From: Paludibacteraceae bacterium | GTDB lineage: Bacteria > Bacteroidota > Bacteroidia > Bacteroidales > Paludibacteraceae | Length of the DNA stretch: 64,000 nt | NCBI GenBank assembly: GCA_017412245.1 | Contig: JAFPYI010000038.1 | Location: 53,166 to 117,165, forward strand | Reading direction: 5' to 3' | Shown here: one piece after another, positions 1 through 8,088 of the stretch | Numbering within the stretch: position 1 is the stretch's first letter | How the letters are laid out: each line of letters opens with the position of its first letter | Notes under the pieces: generated by a model | What the model was told of the DNA's origin: nothing | Database searches by the model: none | The model's input: the letters and a program-made list of their open reading frames with translations, nothing else | Program-made: the position numbers and the translations under genes

Positions 1-2961
1 GGTATCAATCCGAATTTGCAAGTGGACGAAACGCCGTTCATGAAAGCAGGCGGAGAGAATGTGCAATATGTGAGTCCGCGAGGAACAATGCGTTTGGCAC
101 AAGGAAATGATTTCTGCTTCAATTATCCTGTGAATGGAATCTTACCTTTCTTCCCTGCTCCGATAGAATGGAAGGACGGATTTTCGGAGGCAAAGATGCG
201 CACGCTGGCTTCGGATTATGCGCTCTGGGGTACCTTTGGTGCAGATACCTATTGGGGAGGAAAAGGACTGACGCAAATGATGCATTATATGACTTTTGCG
301 CTTCAGATGGGTGATGAAGCAACCTATAAGTTGGCCAAAAGTCGATTGAGAGCCTCTTTGGAGAATTGGTACACTTATACCGCAGGAGAGCAGAATATGT
401 ATTTTGCTCGCTATCCTCGCTGGGGCGCAATGGTAGGATTCGATCCTTCGTATGATTCTGATACCTTTAACGATCATCATTTTCATTACGGTTATTTTGT
501 CTATGCTTCAGCAGTGCTGTGTATGTTAGATGAAAATTTCCGTGAAAAATACGGTGCTATGGTGCGTGAAGTGGCGATGGATTATGCAAACTGGTTGCGT
601 GATAATCCTCGTAATCCTTTATTCCGTACTTTTGATCCTTATTGCGGACACTCTTTTGCAGGTGGAATGGGAAATGAAGGAAACGGCAACGGACAAGAGT
701 CTTCGAGTGAGGCTATGCAGTCATGGGGCGGAATATGGATGCTTGGTGCAGCGTTGGGTGACAAACAAATGATGGATGCAGGTATTTTCGGTTATACTGT
801 TGAAGCCAAAGCAACTGCGGAATATTGGTTTGACCGTCATCGCCGTAATATTGATTACACCAAATATACACATCCTTATTGCTGCAATTTGACGATGCAA
901 GGTGTGGGATGGTGGACTTGGTTTTCCGGAGATCCGGTGTGGATGCATTCTATTCAATGGTTGCCTACTTCACCTATTTTGACTAATTATTTCTCCATAG
1001 ATTTGAATTTCACGCGTTGGGATTACACGCAGATGTATGCCGGTAAAGAGATTGGCAATTATGAGGCTGCTACAAATGGTCTTGGAGATGAATCCGGATT
1101 AGGCAATGTATGCTTGTCATACTTGGCTCTTTTTGATGCTGATTCGGCAGCTCACGTGTGGGATAAGATGGATGCAATGGGAAAAGCGTTAGCACGTAAT
1201 ACGGATACAGGAGGTATCACATATTGGTTGGCGCATAGCCATCGTTCGTTAGGAGAAAAACGATTTGACATCTTGTCCGATTGGCCTTTAGCATGCGCTT
1301 ATACCGATACATTGACAGGGATAACAACCTATGCCATTTATAATACAAAAAATACGGCTACAACCGTTCATTTCTTTGGTGCTAAAGATACAACCTTTAC
1401 GGCTCCGGCTTCTGCTTTGACGCTTTATACAGATGCTAATCAATCGAAAACCATTTCTGCTCCGGCAGATGAGGAAGAGACCTATACTCCGGATGAAATG
1501 GCTTGGAATCTACCTTATCCTAATTTAGCGCTTCACAAACCGGTGACCGCTTCTTCATTTGAGAATGTAGGATGTGTAGCTGTCAACTTAACGGACGGAG
1601 ACATCAAGACTCGTTGGGGATCAACACATCACGATGGTGAATACGCGATTGTCGATTTAGGTCAGCAATGCTATATCAATCATTTGATTCTTCGTTGGGA
1701 AACGGCGTATGCCTCCAGATACGAGATAGCTTTGTCTGATGACAATATATCATGGCATACAGTTACATTCACTTCCGGCGGTGGAGTAGAAGAAGTGGCT
1801 TTGGCTAAAGCATATTCAGCAATTAACCAATTATCACGTGGTCGTTACATACGTATCACGGGGTTAGAACGTGCTACAACATATGGCACTTCTTTATATG
1901 AGTTAGAGGCTTATGGACGACCCTTGCACGGAACGGCAGGAGAATTATTTGCAATTGCCATTTCTGCTTCGGATACCGTGGTGCAGCAAGGACAAACCAC
2001 TCTCCTTTCTGCACAGGGATATGATGCTTTGGGAAATCCGGTTGAGGCAACCTATGAGTATGCTATAAGAACAGGAATAGGTCAATTGCAGGGTTCTACA
2101 TTGCTTTGTAATACTTATGGCGAGGTAGAAGTAATGGCAAGTAGCGGTGATAAATCAGCTGCTTTGACGATTATCGTGCTGGAAACAGAAGTGGCCATAG
2201 AAGCACAAGCACAACCATCAGAATTGACGCTTCCATTAGGCGAGGAGATCGAATTTATCACGACGATAGTAGACCAATATGGCGGTGCAATAGATACGTG
2301 TTTATACACCTTCCGTGCTACGCAGTTAGGAGACACTTCTATCATTTTGGATTGCTTGGAGATGAGTGATACAGCGCTCTTACACATTGTCTCTTATGGA
2401 GATTTGAACTTGGCATTAGGAAAAGATGCTGAGGCTTCCAGTGCAGAAAATGATGGAATGTCTGCAAGTAAAGTGACGGACGGAGATCAGAAAACCCGTT
2501 GGTCGAGCCAATTTAATGATAATGAGTGGGTCGCTATTGATTTAGGCGATTGCTATTTATTGACTACCGTAAAACTATATTGGGAGAATGCTTATGCCAC
2601 ATCATATGATGTGGAGATTAGCGATAACGGAATAAATTATACTACGGCAAAGGCCATTACAGGAGCTCAAGGCGGTGTACAAACGATAGATATTCGAGAT
2701 GCTAATCAAAATGCGGTTTCTGCACGCTATGTGCGGATATTCTGCAAGACAAGAAATACCGGTTATGGATCTTCGTTGTATGAAGTAGAGGTTTACGGAG
2801 AATCAAAATGCGAGCAGACACCTACAGCGATTGAAACCACTATCTTGAAAGATTCTCAAGATGAAAATTCATATAAGTTTATTAGAAACGGCAAACTCTA
2901 TATTCGTCATTCTTCAGGCGCAATATATGACGCAACAGGCAAACAAATAAATACCAAATGA
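1..2961 (+). CDS. GH81 endo-beta-1,3-glucanase with two discoidin/CBM32-like domains (5' end cut by window)
   Basis: Secreted enzyme expected to cut beta-1,3-glucans (laminarin, callose, fungal wall glucan) internally. The reading frame is open from base 1, so the N-terminus and signal peptide lie outside; the first TTG at 16 is not a believable start. GH81 hallmarks are FNDHHFHYG (from base 466), whose Asp is the family's presumed general acid, and GNGNGQESSSEA ending near base 715, with the catalytic-region glutamates. Two F5/8 type C (discoidin-like) domains follow at about 1520-1920 and 2400-2810, both starting NLALxK and ending in SSLYEVEVYG or similar, separated by a beta-sandwich linker. 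The last about 30 residues (RNGKLYI...IYDATGKQI) resemble short T9SS-type tails. It overlaps the GH3 gene by 4 bases, so the two are surely cotranscribed. Confidence 0.9.
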   Translation, partial: GINPNLQVDETPFMKAGGENVQYVSPRGTMRLAQGNDFCFNYPVNGILPFFPAPIEWKDGFSEAKMRTLASDYALWGTFGADTYWGGKGLTQMMHYMTFALQMGDEATYKLAKSRLRASLENWYTYTAGEQNMYFARYPRWGAMVGFDPSYDSDTFNDHHFHYGYFVYASAVLCMLDENFREKYGAMVREVAMDYANWLRDNPRNPLFRTFDPYCGHSFAGGMGNEGNGNGQESSSEAMQSWGGIWMLGAALGDKQMMDAGIFGYTVEAKATAEYWFDRHRRNIDYTKYTHPYCCNLTMQGVGWWTWFSGDPVWMHSIQWLPTSPILTNYFSIDLNFTRWDYTQMYAGKEIGNYEAATNGLGDESGLGNVCLSYLALFDADSAAHVWDKMDAMGKALARNTDTGGITYWLAHSHRSLGEKRFDILSDWPLACAYTDTLTGITTYAIYNTKNTATTVHFFGAKDTTFTAPASALTLYTDANQSKTISAPADEEETYTPDEMAWNLPYPNLALHKPVTASSFENVGCVAVNLTDGDIKTRWGSTHHDGEYAIVDLGQQCYINHLILRWETAYASRYEIALSDDNISWHTVTFTSGGGVEEVALAKAYSAINQLSRGRYIRITGLERATTYGTSLYELEAYGRPLHGTAGELFAIAISASDTVVQQGQTTLLSAQGYDALGNPVEATYEYAIRTGIGQLQGSTLLCNTYGEVEVMASSGDKSAALTIIVLETEVAIEAQAQPSELTLPLGEEIEFITTIVDQYGGAIDTCLYTFRATQLGDTSIILDCLEMSDTALLHIVSYGDLNLALGKDAEASSAENDGMSASKVTDGDQKTRWSSQFNDNEWVAIDLGDCYLLTTVKLYWENAYATSYDVEISDNGINYTTAKAITGAQGGVQTIDIRDANQNAVSARYVRIFCKTRNTGYGSSLYEVEVYGESKCEQTPTAIETTILKDSQDENSYKFIRNGKLYIRHSSGAIYDATGKQINTK

Positions 2962-5192
2962 AACATAGAATAGCGATTAGTACTCTAATGGTGGGTGTGT
3001 TATTTTTAGCATGCACGCCTAAAAATCCGGAGGAAGAGAAAATTGAAAATCTTCTCTCCCAAATGACCATTGAGGAGAAGATAGGACAGATGAATCAGTT
3101 AGATCCATCGTGGGATGCTGAGCCGAAAGAACAATTGATTAAAGAAGGCAAAGTAGGCTCGATTTTCAATGTCGTTGGTGCGAAAGAGATTAATCGCCTG
3201 CAACGCATGGCGGTAGAAGAATCTCGTTTGGGAATACCTTTATTAGTGGCAAGAGATGTTATTCACGGCTACGAAACCATTTATCCTATTCCGTTAGGAC
3301 AAGGAGCAACATGGAATACCGCTTTAGTGGAGCGAGCAGCACAACTTACCGCCCAAGAAGCGACTTCTTTTGGCATACATTGGGCATTTTCACCAATGGT
3401 AGATGTGGCACATGATCCTCGTTGGGGACGTGTAGCAGAAGGTTATGGTGAAGATTCTTATTTGACTTCTCGAATGGGAGCAGCTGTTGTAAGAGGATAC
3501 CAAAGTGAGGGAATGGCTGCATGCGTGAAACATTTTGCAGGTTATTCGGTTTCGGAAGGCGGGCGTGATTATAACACCACATGGATTCCTGAAGTCCAAT
3601 TGCGTGACATCTATTTGCCTCCTTTCAAAGCAGCATTGGATGCAGGTGCAATGTCTATTATGTGTTCGTTTAATGATATGAACGGACTTCCTTCTTCGGC
3701 TAACCATCATTTGAATGTTGATCTTTTACGCACCGAATGGCATTCGGATGCATTGTTGGTCAGCGACTGGGGCAGTGGTTCTGATCTTGTACCACACGGT
3801 TTGGCAGCGAATAAAAAAGATGCGGCTCTTCGTTGTATCAATGCCCGGATGGAGATGGATATGCAAGGAAATATCTATACAGATTATCTGAAGGAATTAT
3901 TAGACGAAGGGAAAATAAAGGAAAGCCAGATTGACGAGTGCGTGCGTTCTATCCTGAGAATGAAATTCCGGTTAGGACTGTTTGAAAATCCTTATGTTGA
4001 CGAAGAGAATCCAAAGAAATATACTCCGGAAGAAATAGCCATCGTTGACCAAGCGGTAGAAGAGAGTGCTATCTTGCTGAAGAACGACGGAGTTTTGCCA
4101 TTAACCTTAGATAAAAAGCAGCAAACGATATTAGTTTGTGGTCCTATGGCAGACCAAAAAAAAGAACAATTAGGGACATGGGTGTTTGACGGGAAACCGG
4201 AATACTCTGTAACTCCGTTAATGGCGTTTAATGAACTTGCACAAAGCGGGAATTTCAAAGTTCTTTATGAACCGGGATTATCGTTCAGTAGAGATAAGAA
4301 TTCCAAAGGAATCAATAAGGCTGTTACACAGGCAAAAAAGGCTGATGTCATCTTGTATTTCTGTGGTGAGGAAGCTATTTTGTCAGGCGAAGCACGTTGT
4401 CGTGCAAATCTGAATTTGCCGGGTGCTCAATGTGAGATGATGGATGCTTTAGTTGCTACAGGAAAACCGGTAGTGATGATAGTTATGGCAGGTCGTCCAT
4501 TGACTATTGGTGCGCAGGCAGAAAAAGCAGCAGCTGTATTGTATGCTTTCCACGGAGGAACAAGAGCAGGAGTAGGATTGGCAAATCTGATAACGGGAAA
4601 AGCTGTTCCATCCGGAAAAACACCAATCACTTTTCCTAAGATGGTTGGACAAGTGCCGTTGTATTACAATAGACATAATACAGGTCGGCCTTCATATGCT
4701 CCGCCGATGTTAATTGATTCGATACCTATCGGTTGTCCGCAATTCAGTATAGGTCAATCATCTTATTGGCTCGAAACGCCTACAGAACCATTGTATCCGT
4801 TCGGTTTTGGACTCAGTTACACTACTTTTGAATATGGAGAACCGCAAATCAGTCAAACGGAGTTAGCGGATAGTATTATCGTTTCTTGTGAAATAACAAA
4901 TACAGGTTCCAAAGATGCCTTTGAAGTTGCACAATTATATACGCATCAGTTGTATGGAGATTTAGTGCGTCCGATTTGCGAACTGAAAGGATTCCAGAAG
5001 ATCTTCATTCCGGCAGGCGAGAAAAAAGAAGTGCAGTTTACATTGCATAAATCCGATTTGGGTTATTGGCACGAACAAAAACATAATTGTGAAAGTCGTG
5101 TTTGGTTCGCTACAGATCCTGTTGATTTCGAATTATGGGTATCTCCGGATAGTCGAAGGTTGACAAAACCTATTGCATTCAAAGTAAAATAA
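2958..5192 (+). CDS. bglX: GH3 family beta-glucosidase, lipoprotein
   Basis: Family 3 glycoside hydrolase, 744 residues, probably releasing glucose from the oligosaccharides made by the upstream GH81 enzyme. The signal peptide ends in the lipobox LFLAC, so it should be a lipoprotein. The catalytic nucleophile is Asp270 in LLVSDWGS; substrate-loop motifs such as KHFAGY and RDVIHGYETIYP are present. The N-terminal TIM barrel, alpha/beta sandwich and C-terminal fibronectin-III-like domain follow in the usual BglX order. The ATG overlaps the previous stop as ATGA. BglX is the closest named family; a beta-1,3 preference is inferred only from the neighbour. Confidence 0.92.
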   Translation: MKHRIAISTLMVGVLFLACTPKNPEEEKIENLLSQMTIEEKIGQMNQLDPSWDAEPKEQLIKEGKVGSIFNVVGAKEINRLQRMAVEESRLGIPLLVARDVIHGYETIYPIPLGQGATWNTALVERAAQLTAQEATSFGIHWAFSPMVDVAHDPRWGRVAEGYGEDSYLTSRMGAAVVRGYQSEGMAACVKHFAGYSVSEGGRDYNTTWIPEVQLRDIYLPPFKAALDAGAMSIMCSFNDMNGLPSSANHHLNVDLLRTEWHSDALLVSDWGSGSDLVPHGLAANKKDAALRCINARMEMDMQGNIYTDYLKELLDEGKIKESQIDECVRSILRMKFRLGLFENPYVDEENPKKYTPEEIAIVDQAVEESAILLKNDGVLPLTLDKKQQTILVCGPMADQKKEQLGTWVFDGKPEYSVTPLMAFNELAQSGNFKVLYEPGLSFSRDKNSKGINKAVTQAKKADVILYFCGEEAILSGEARCRANLNLPGAQCEMMDALVATGKPVVMIVMAGRPLTIGAQAEKAAAVLYAFHGGTRAGVGLANLITGKAVPSGKTPITFPKMVGQVPLYYNRHNTGRPSYAPPMLIDSIPIGCPQFSIGQSSYWLETPTEPLYPFGFGLSYTTFEYGEPQISQTELADSIIVSCEITNTGSKDAFEVAQLYTHQLYGDLVRPICELKGFQKIFIPAGEKKEVQFTLHKSDLGYWHEQKHNCESRVWFATDPVDFELWVSPDSRRLTKPIAFKVK

Positions 5193-5208
5193 AGAACTCA
5201 TAAAACTA

Positions 5209-5241
5209 AAGAAGGTCCGAAAAACTCGGGCCTTCTTTTTT
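5209..5241 (+). terminator. Rho-independent terminator after the glucanase pair
   Basis: A 12-bp stem (5209-5220 with 5226-5237, one G-U pair), loop AAAAC, then a T run to 5241. It begins 17 bases after the GH3 stop and also faces the end of the convergent aquaporin gene. Confidence 0.9.
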
Positions 5242-5285
5242 GTGCAATTAATAATAGAATTTATTCGTTGAAATCGGGCAAATTC

Positions 5286-5990
5286 TTATTTTTTGCAGTT
5301 TCCTTCGCAAGTAATGCATTTGTAGCACAGTCCTGCAAGAGCAGCACCTACTAACGGAGCAACGATGAATACCCACAATTGCGGAAGAGCAAGAGGGTTC
5401 TCGGAGAAAATAGCTTGCGAGATAGAGCGAGCAGGGTTAACAGAAGTGTTGGTCAAGGGAATGGAGATAAGATGGATAAGGGTCAATGTCAGACCGATTG
5501 CCAATCCACCGAAAGCACCATTATTATGCTTGCTGTCGGTAACACCAAGAATAACCATCAAGAAAACGAATGTCAGCACACACTCAATAGCCAAAGCTCC
5601 CCAAACATTGGTTTGCAGATAACCGGCTGCGCCTTCAAAGAATTTGCCATAACCGTTAGCAGCAAAAGTTCCGATTTCTACATTGGCTGATTTAGCAATG
5701 CCGAAGAGGATTGCAGCAGCAGCGATAGCACCGAGAATTTGTGCACACCAGTAAACGCACATTTCTTTCAGCGACATACGTCCGTTAACGAAAACACCAA
5801 GACTTACAGCCGGGTTCAGATGAGCACCGCTGATATGACCAATGCCATAAGCAGCTGCAACAATGGTAAGACCAAAAGCAATGGCAACACCTAAGAAGCC
5901 GACATTTCCAAAAATTGCGGTACCGCAACCACCGAGTACCAATACTGCTGTTCCAAAGAATTCAGCAGCAAACTTGTTACAAAGTTTCAT
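5286..5990 (-). CDS. aqpZ: Aquaporin Z-type water channel (MIP family)
   Basis: Inner-membrane water channel, 234 residues, the normal family length with six membrane segments. Both pore motifs are present: NPA at 59-61 (SGAHLNPAVS) and NPAR at 185-188 (NTSVNPARS). The residues aligned with the AqpZ selectivity filter read F39, H173, T182 and R188, which fits a water-selective rather than glycerol-conducting pore. It is the third gene of an overlapping minus-strand run after the sirtuin and the CPBP protein: its ATG lies 14 bases inside the end of the CPBP gene, so translational coupling is likely. The C-terminus has three cysteines of unknown meaning. Confidence 0.95.
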   Translation of the reverse strand: MKLCNKFAAEFFGTAVLVLGGCGTAIFGNVGFLGVAIAFGLTIVAAAYGIGHISGAHLNPAVSLGVFVNGRMSLKEMCVYWCAQILGAIAAAAILFGIAKSANVEIGTFAANGYGKFFEGAAGYLQTNVWGALAIECVLTFVFLMVILGVTDSKHNNGAFGGLAIGLTLTLIHLISIPLTNTSVNPARSISQAIFSENPLALPQLWVFIVAPLVGAALAGLCYKCITCEGNCKK

Positions 5991-6828
5991 ACTTTTTAGA
6001 TTTTAATTGTTTATATAAAAGTCCTAAAAGGGCTGTTGTTGCGATTAAACTGATAAGTCCGAGCCACCACATATTTCCTGTTCCTATTGTGTCAGCCCAA
6101 GTCCGATTTCCTTCGATTTCATCGGAGAAATAATACAAAAGAACCGCCAATCCGTTATTGGTAAAATGCATCACTATTGGTGCCCAAAGACTGCCGGTCC
6201 ACAGGAAAACATATCCAAACATAGCACCCATCAGCATACGTGGTACAAAACCGTAAAACTGCATATGAATGGCAGAGAAGATAATAGCACTCAACCAGAT
6301 AGCCATATGGCGATTGCCTAATAATTGCTGCAATGTGCCACGGAAACTAAGTTCTTCTGCACAAGCAGGAAGCAGCGCCATCAGACACAGATTAATAAAT
6401 AGCACTCCGATATTATCTGTCTGCAAAAACCTCTCGGTCAAACGCGCTGCATCTTCTTCGTATTTGCGGAATAATTGTTCGATGGAATCGAGACTTTCCG
6501 GCAATTCGATCTTACCGTTTAGTTCTGCTAAAAGATTGATAGCCGGAATAGCACAAATCATGATAGCAATAGCGAGTAGCACAATTTGCCAAGATATTTT
6601 TTTATCCAATTGGAGCCATGTAAACGGTCTATGATTCTTGTCCCAAATCCATGCGCCGAAAATAGCAGGCAGAAGAAATGTGCCAAGTGTCTGCAGGAAT
6701 TGTAACCATTTGAGCGATTCGGTTGTTTGACTTCCGCCGAAACCGACCATCCATATTCCCATAGCAACGAGCGTCAGCGCTGCCATGAAACCAAGCCAAA
6801 TAACTATGCGAACAAAGGTTTTATCCAT
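5977..6828 (-). CDS. CPBP family intramembrane glutamic endopeptidase
   Basis: Multi-pass membrane protein of 283 residues from the CaaX protease/bacteriocin-processing (CPBP, Rce1-like) family. The catalytic signature EExxxR is EELSFRG (E158, E159, R163), followed by conserved His188 (FSAIHMQFYGF) and His221-Asn in the later membrane helices. About eight hydrophobic segments are visible. The ATG at 6828 was preferred to the in-frame TTG at 6834; with it the gene overlaps the sirtuin stop by 8 bases. Bacterial members have been tied to bacteriocin immunity or processing, but nothing nearby points to a specific substrate. Confidence 0.88.
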   Translation of the reverse strand: MDKTFVRIVIWLGFMAALTLVAMGIWMVGFGGSQTTESLKWLQFLQTLGTFLLPAIFGAWIWDKNHRPFTWLQLDKKISWQIVLLAIAIMICAIPAINLLAELNGKIELPESLDSIEQLFRKYEEDAARLTERFLQTDNIGVLFINLCLMALLPACAEELSFRGTLQQLLGNRHMAIWLSAIIFSAIHMQFYGFVPRMLMGAMFGYVFLWTGSLWAPIVMHFTNNGLAVLLYYFSDEIEGNRTWADTIGTGNMWWLGLISLIATTALLGLLYKQLKSKKYETL

Positions 6829-7510
6829 TGGCAATCAATTTTTCCACCACTTCAGGTACACCTTCAGTAGCTTTTTTGCGGATATGCGTTATATGTTCTG
6901 CCCAATTGCCGAACTCAGGTTGACCGGGATCGACAAAATAAATAGGAATTCCCGGACGTGTGTAATGAAGTAAAGAGGCTGCAGGATAAACATTCAGACT
7001 GGTACCTACAACCACCATTATATCCGCTTTGGACGCGATGCGACAGGCTTCTTCGAAATACGGAACTCCTTCTCCGAAGAAGACGATGTATGGCCGTAGA
7101 AGTGAACCATCCGGATGTCTGTCGCCGTAATGTTGTTCCCACCCTTCAATAGGCACAGTGGCTGTCTCGTTGTTCTCGGAACGCAGTTTAGTAATCTCTC
7201 CATGCAGATGCACCACATTTTTTGCTCCTGCGCGTTCGTGCAAATCGTCGATATTCTGTGTGATGATCCGTGTGTCCGGAAATGCTTCTTGCAATTTAGC
7301 AATCGCGAAATGTGCAGCATTAGGTTGTGCTGCCAGCGTATCCCGCCGACGAGCGTTGTAAAAATCTACACATAACTGCGGATTACGAAGCCACGCTTCG
7401 TGGGTACACACATCTTCAATGCGGTATTTTTCCCATAATCCGTCACTGTCGCGGAAAGTACCTAATCCGCTTTCGGCACTAACGCCGGCTCCTGTAAAAA
7501 CAACAATCAT
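6821..7510 (-). CDS. cobB: Sir2-family NAD-dependent protein deacylase (CobB/SIRT5-like)
   Basis: NAD-dependent lysine deacylase of 229 residues. Visible motifs are the NAD loop FTGAGVSAESG (5-15), TQNIDDLHERAG (84-95) and the catalytic His103 in VHLHGE. Tyr51 and Arg54 (FYNARR) match the YxxR acyl-lysine motif of CobB/SIRT5, so desuccinylase activity is likely. The segment after the catalytic His, where most sirtuins carry four zinc cysteines, contains none. The start at ATG 7510 is set by a good Shine-Dalgarno (AAGGAG, 7 bases upstream) rather than by the longer frame to 7540. First gene of the sirtuin-CPBP-aquaporin run, with its own promoter at 7579-7610. Confidence 0.93.
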   Translation of the reverse strand: MIVVFTGAGVSAESGLGTFRDSDGLWEKYRIEDVCTHEAWLRNPQLCVDFYNARRRDTLAAQPNAAHFAIAKLQEAFPDTRIITQNIDDLHERAGAKNVVHLHGEITKLRSENNETATVPIEGWEQHYGDRHPDGSLLRPYIVFFGEGVPYFEEACRIASKADIMVVVGTSLNVYPAASLLHYTRPGIPIYFVDPGQPEFGNWAEHITHIRKKATEGVPEVVEKLIANG

Positions 7511-7578
7511 AAGCTTTCTCCTTTTTCGTAATGGACTCAAAACGAGTGTCTAAATCCCCATCATCACTTTTTCGACTG

Positions 7579-7610
7579 CAAAATTACGAAAAATATTTGG
7601 AATCTCCAAA
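7579..7610 (-). promoter_or_regulatory. Bacteroidota-type promoter for cobB
   Basis: On the minus strand, TTTG (7610-7607) and TAATTTTG (7586-7579) are separated by exactly 20 bases. The spacer holds an inverted repeat of TTTGGA around the -33 box. Leader to the cobB ATG is about 65 bases. Confidence 0.75.
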
Positions 7611-7757
7611 TTCCACATAAAAAAACATAAGTCCCGCTGGACATTTTCTTCCATCTTTTCTCTACTACATATCTCTTTTTTTCGCTACCAAATTTTAATA
7701 ACCTTTGAATATTGTTCTTTTTGTTCTCTGCACCCCGTCTTAGAAAGTCACTCCGTT

Positions 7758-7867
7758 TACTTGCAGCTTACTTTCCATTTACATACCAATCATTTACCGC
7801 CAAAGGGGTGCTTACCTTATCTTTCCGTAGGATTACCGTAGCATACCCGTAGGATTCTCGTAGGATA
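7758..7867. repeat. Degenerate tandem array with 11-bp period (locus A)
   Basis: Best copies are four consecutive 11-mers at 7824-7867: TCCGTAGGATT, ACCGTAGCATA, CCCGTAGGATT and CTCGTAGGATA. In the same phase upstream, TACTTGCAGCT, TACTTTCCATT and TACATACCAAT (7758-7790) share TAC at each unit start; units between the two blocks are poorly conserved. Similar 11-bp-period arrays occur at about 25.4, 37.2 and 41.3 kb. Confidence 0.75.
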
Positions 7868-7898
7868 AAAGGGCCTTTTTGCAAAGAGGGCCCTTTTA
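7866..7898. other. Strong hairpin between the array and the promoter
   Basis: Ten-base-pair stem TAAAAGGGCC / GGCCCTTTTA (7866-7875 with 7889-7898) with a 13-base loop. No T run follows on either strand, so it is not a classical terminator for either gene. It abuts the last unit of the array. Confidence 0.6.
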
Positions 7899-7900
7899 CT

Positions 7901-7923
7901 GTATATATACGCAGTATATATAC
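7901..7923. promoter_or_regulatory. Twin palindromes, possible operator
   Basis: Two identical self-complementary decamers GTATATATAC (7901-7910 and 7914-7923), centres 13 bases apart, ending 22 bases upstream of the -33 box of the TonB receptor promoter. Position and symmetry fit a DNA-binding site, but no regulator is known. Confidence 0.4.
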
Positions 7924-7945
7924 ACTTTTCGTACTCCTTTTTTAA

Positions 7946-7977
7946 TTTGCATATATCAAAAAAATGTTGTACCTTTG
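7946..7977 (+). promoter_or_regulatory. Promoter of the TPP-riboswitch/TonB receptor unit
   Basis: TTTG at 7946-7949 and TACCTTTG at 7970-7977, spacer 20. Transcription should begin near 7982, giving a leader of roughly 107 bases that contains the whole TPP aptamer. Confidence 0.85.
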
Positions 7978-8008
7978 CACTCGAAATAAAAACATTATAC
8001 TCTTGTTC

Positions 8009-8088
8009 ATTCGGGGTGCGAAGCAATATTTCTATGCTTAGCTGAGATAATACCCGTTGAACCTGAGCAGGTAATGCTGCTAAGGAAA
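8009..8088 (+). promoter_or_regulatory. TPP (THI-box) riboswitch
   Basis: The conserved blocks appear in order: CGGGGTGC (8012-8019), GCTGAGATAATACCC (8041-8055), GAACCTGAGCAGGTAATGC (8060-8078) and the closing AAGGA (8082-8086). The P3 stem AAGCA/TGCTT is visible in between. AAGGA is both the 3' strand of P1 and the Shine-Dalgarno for the ATG at 8089, so ligand binding should block translation initiation directly. No separate terminator hairpin is present. Confidence 0.95.

Larger units (their letters stand above)
7511..8088. other. 578-base divergent intergenic region
   Basis: Gene-free stretch between cobB (minus) and the TonB receptor (plus). In order it holds the cobB promoter, a pyrimidine-rich stretch (about 7620-7740) with no recognisable gene, the inverted pair GCACCCC (7730-7736) and GGGGTGC (7805-7811), an 11-bp-period array, a hairpin, two GTATATATAC palindromes, a promoter and a TPP riboswitch. 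Apart from the riboswitch, none of it resembles an RNA family I recognise. Confidence 0.8.

Noticed and set aside
7758-7867. CRISPR-like array
   Set aside because: Units are 11 bases with no spacers and no cas genes nearby; the same holds for the other three 11-mer arrays and the heptamer array.
7866-7898. Rho-independent terminator
   Set aside because: The hairpin has no T run after it on either strand and lies upstream of both divergent genes.
8074-8088. ATG at 8074 as the start of the TonB receptor
   Set aside because: It lies within the TPP aptamer; the ATG at 8089 follows the Shine-Dalgarno and begins a normal signal peptide.
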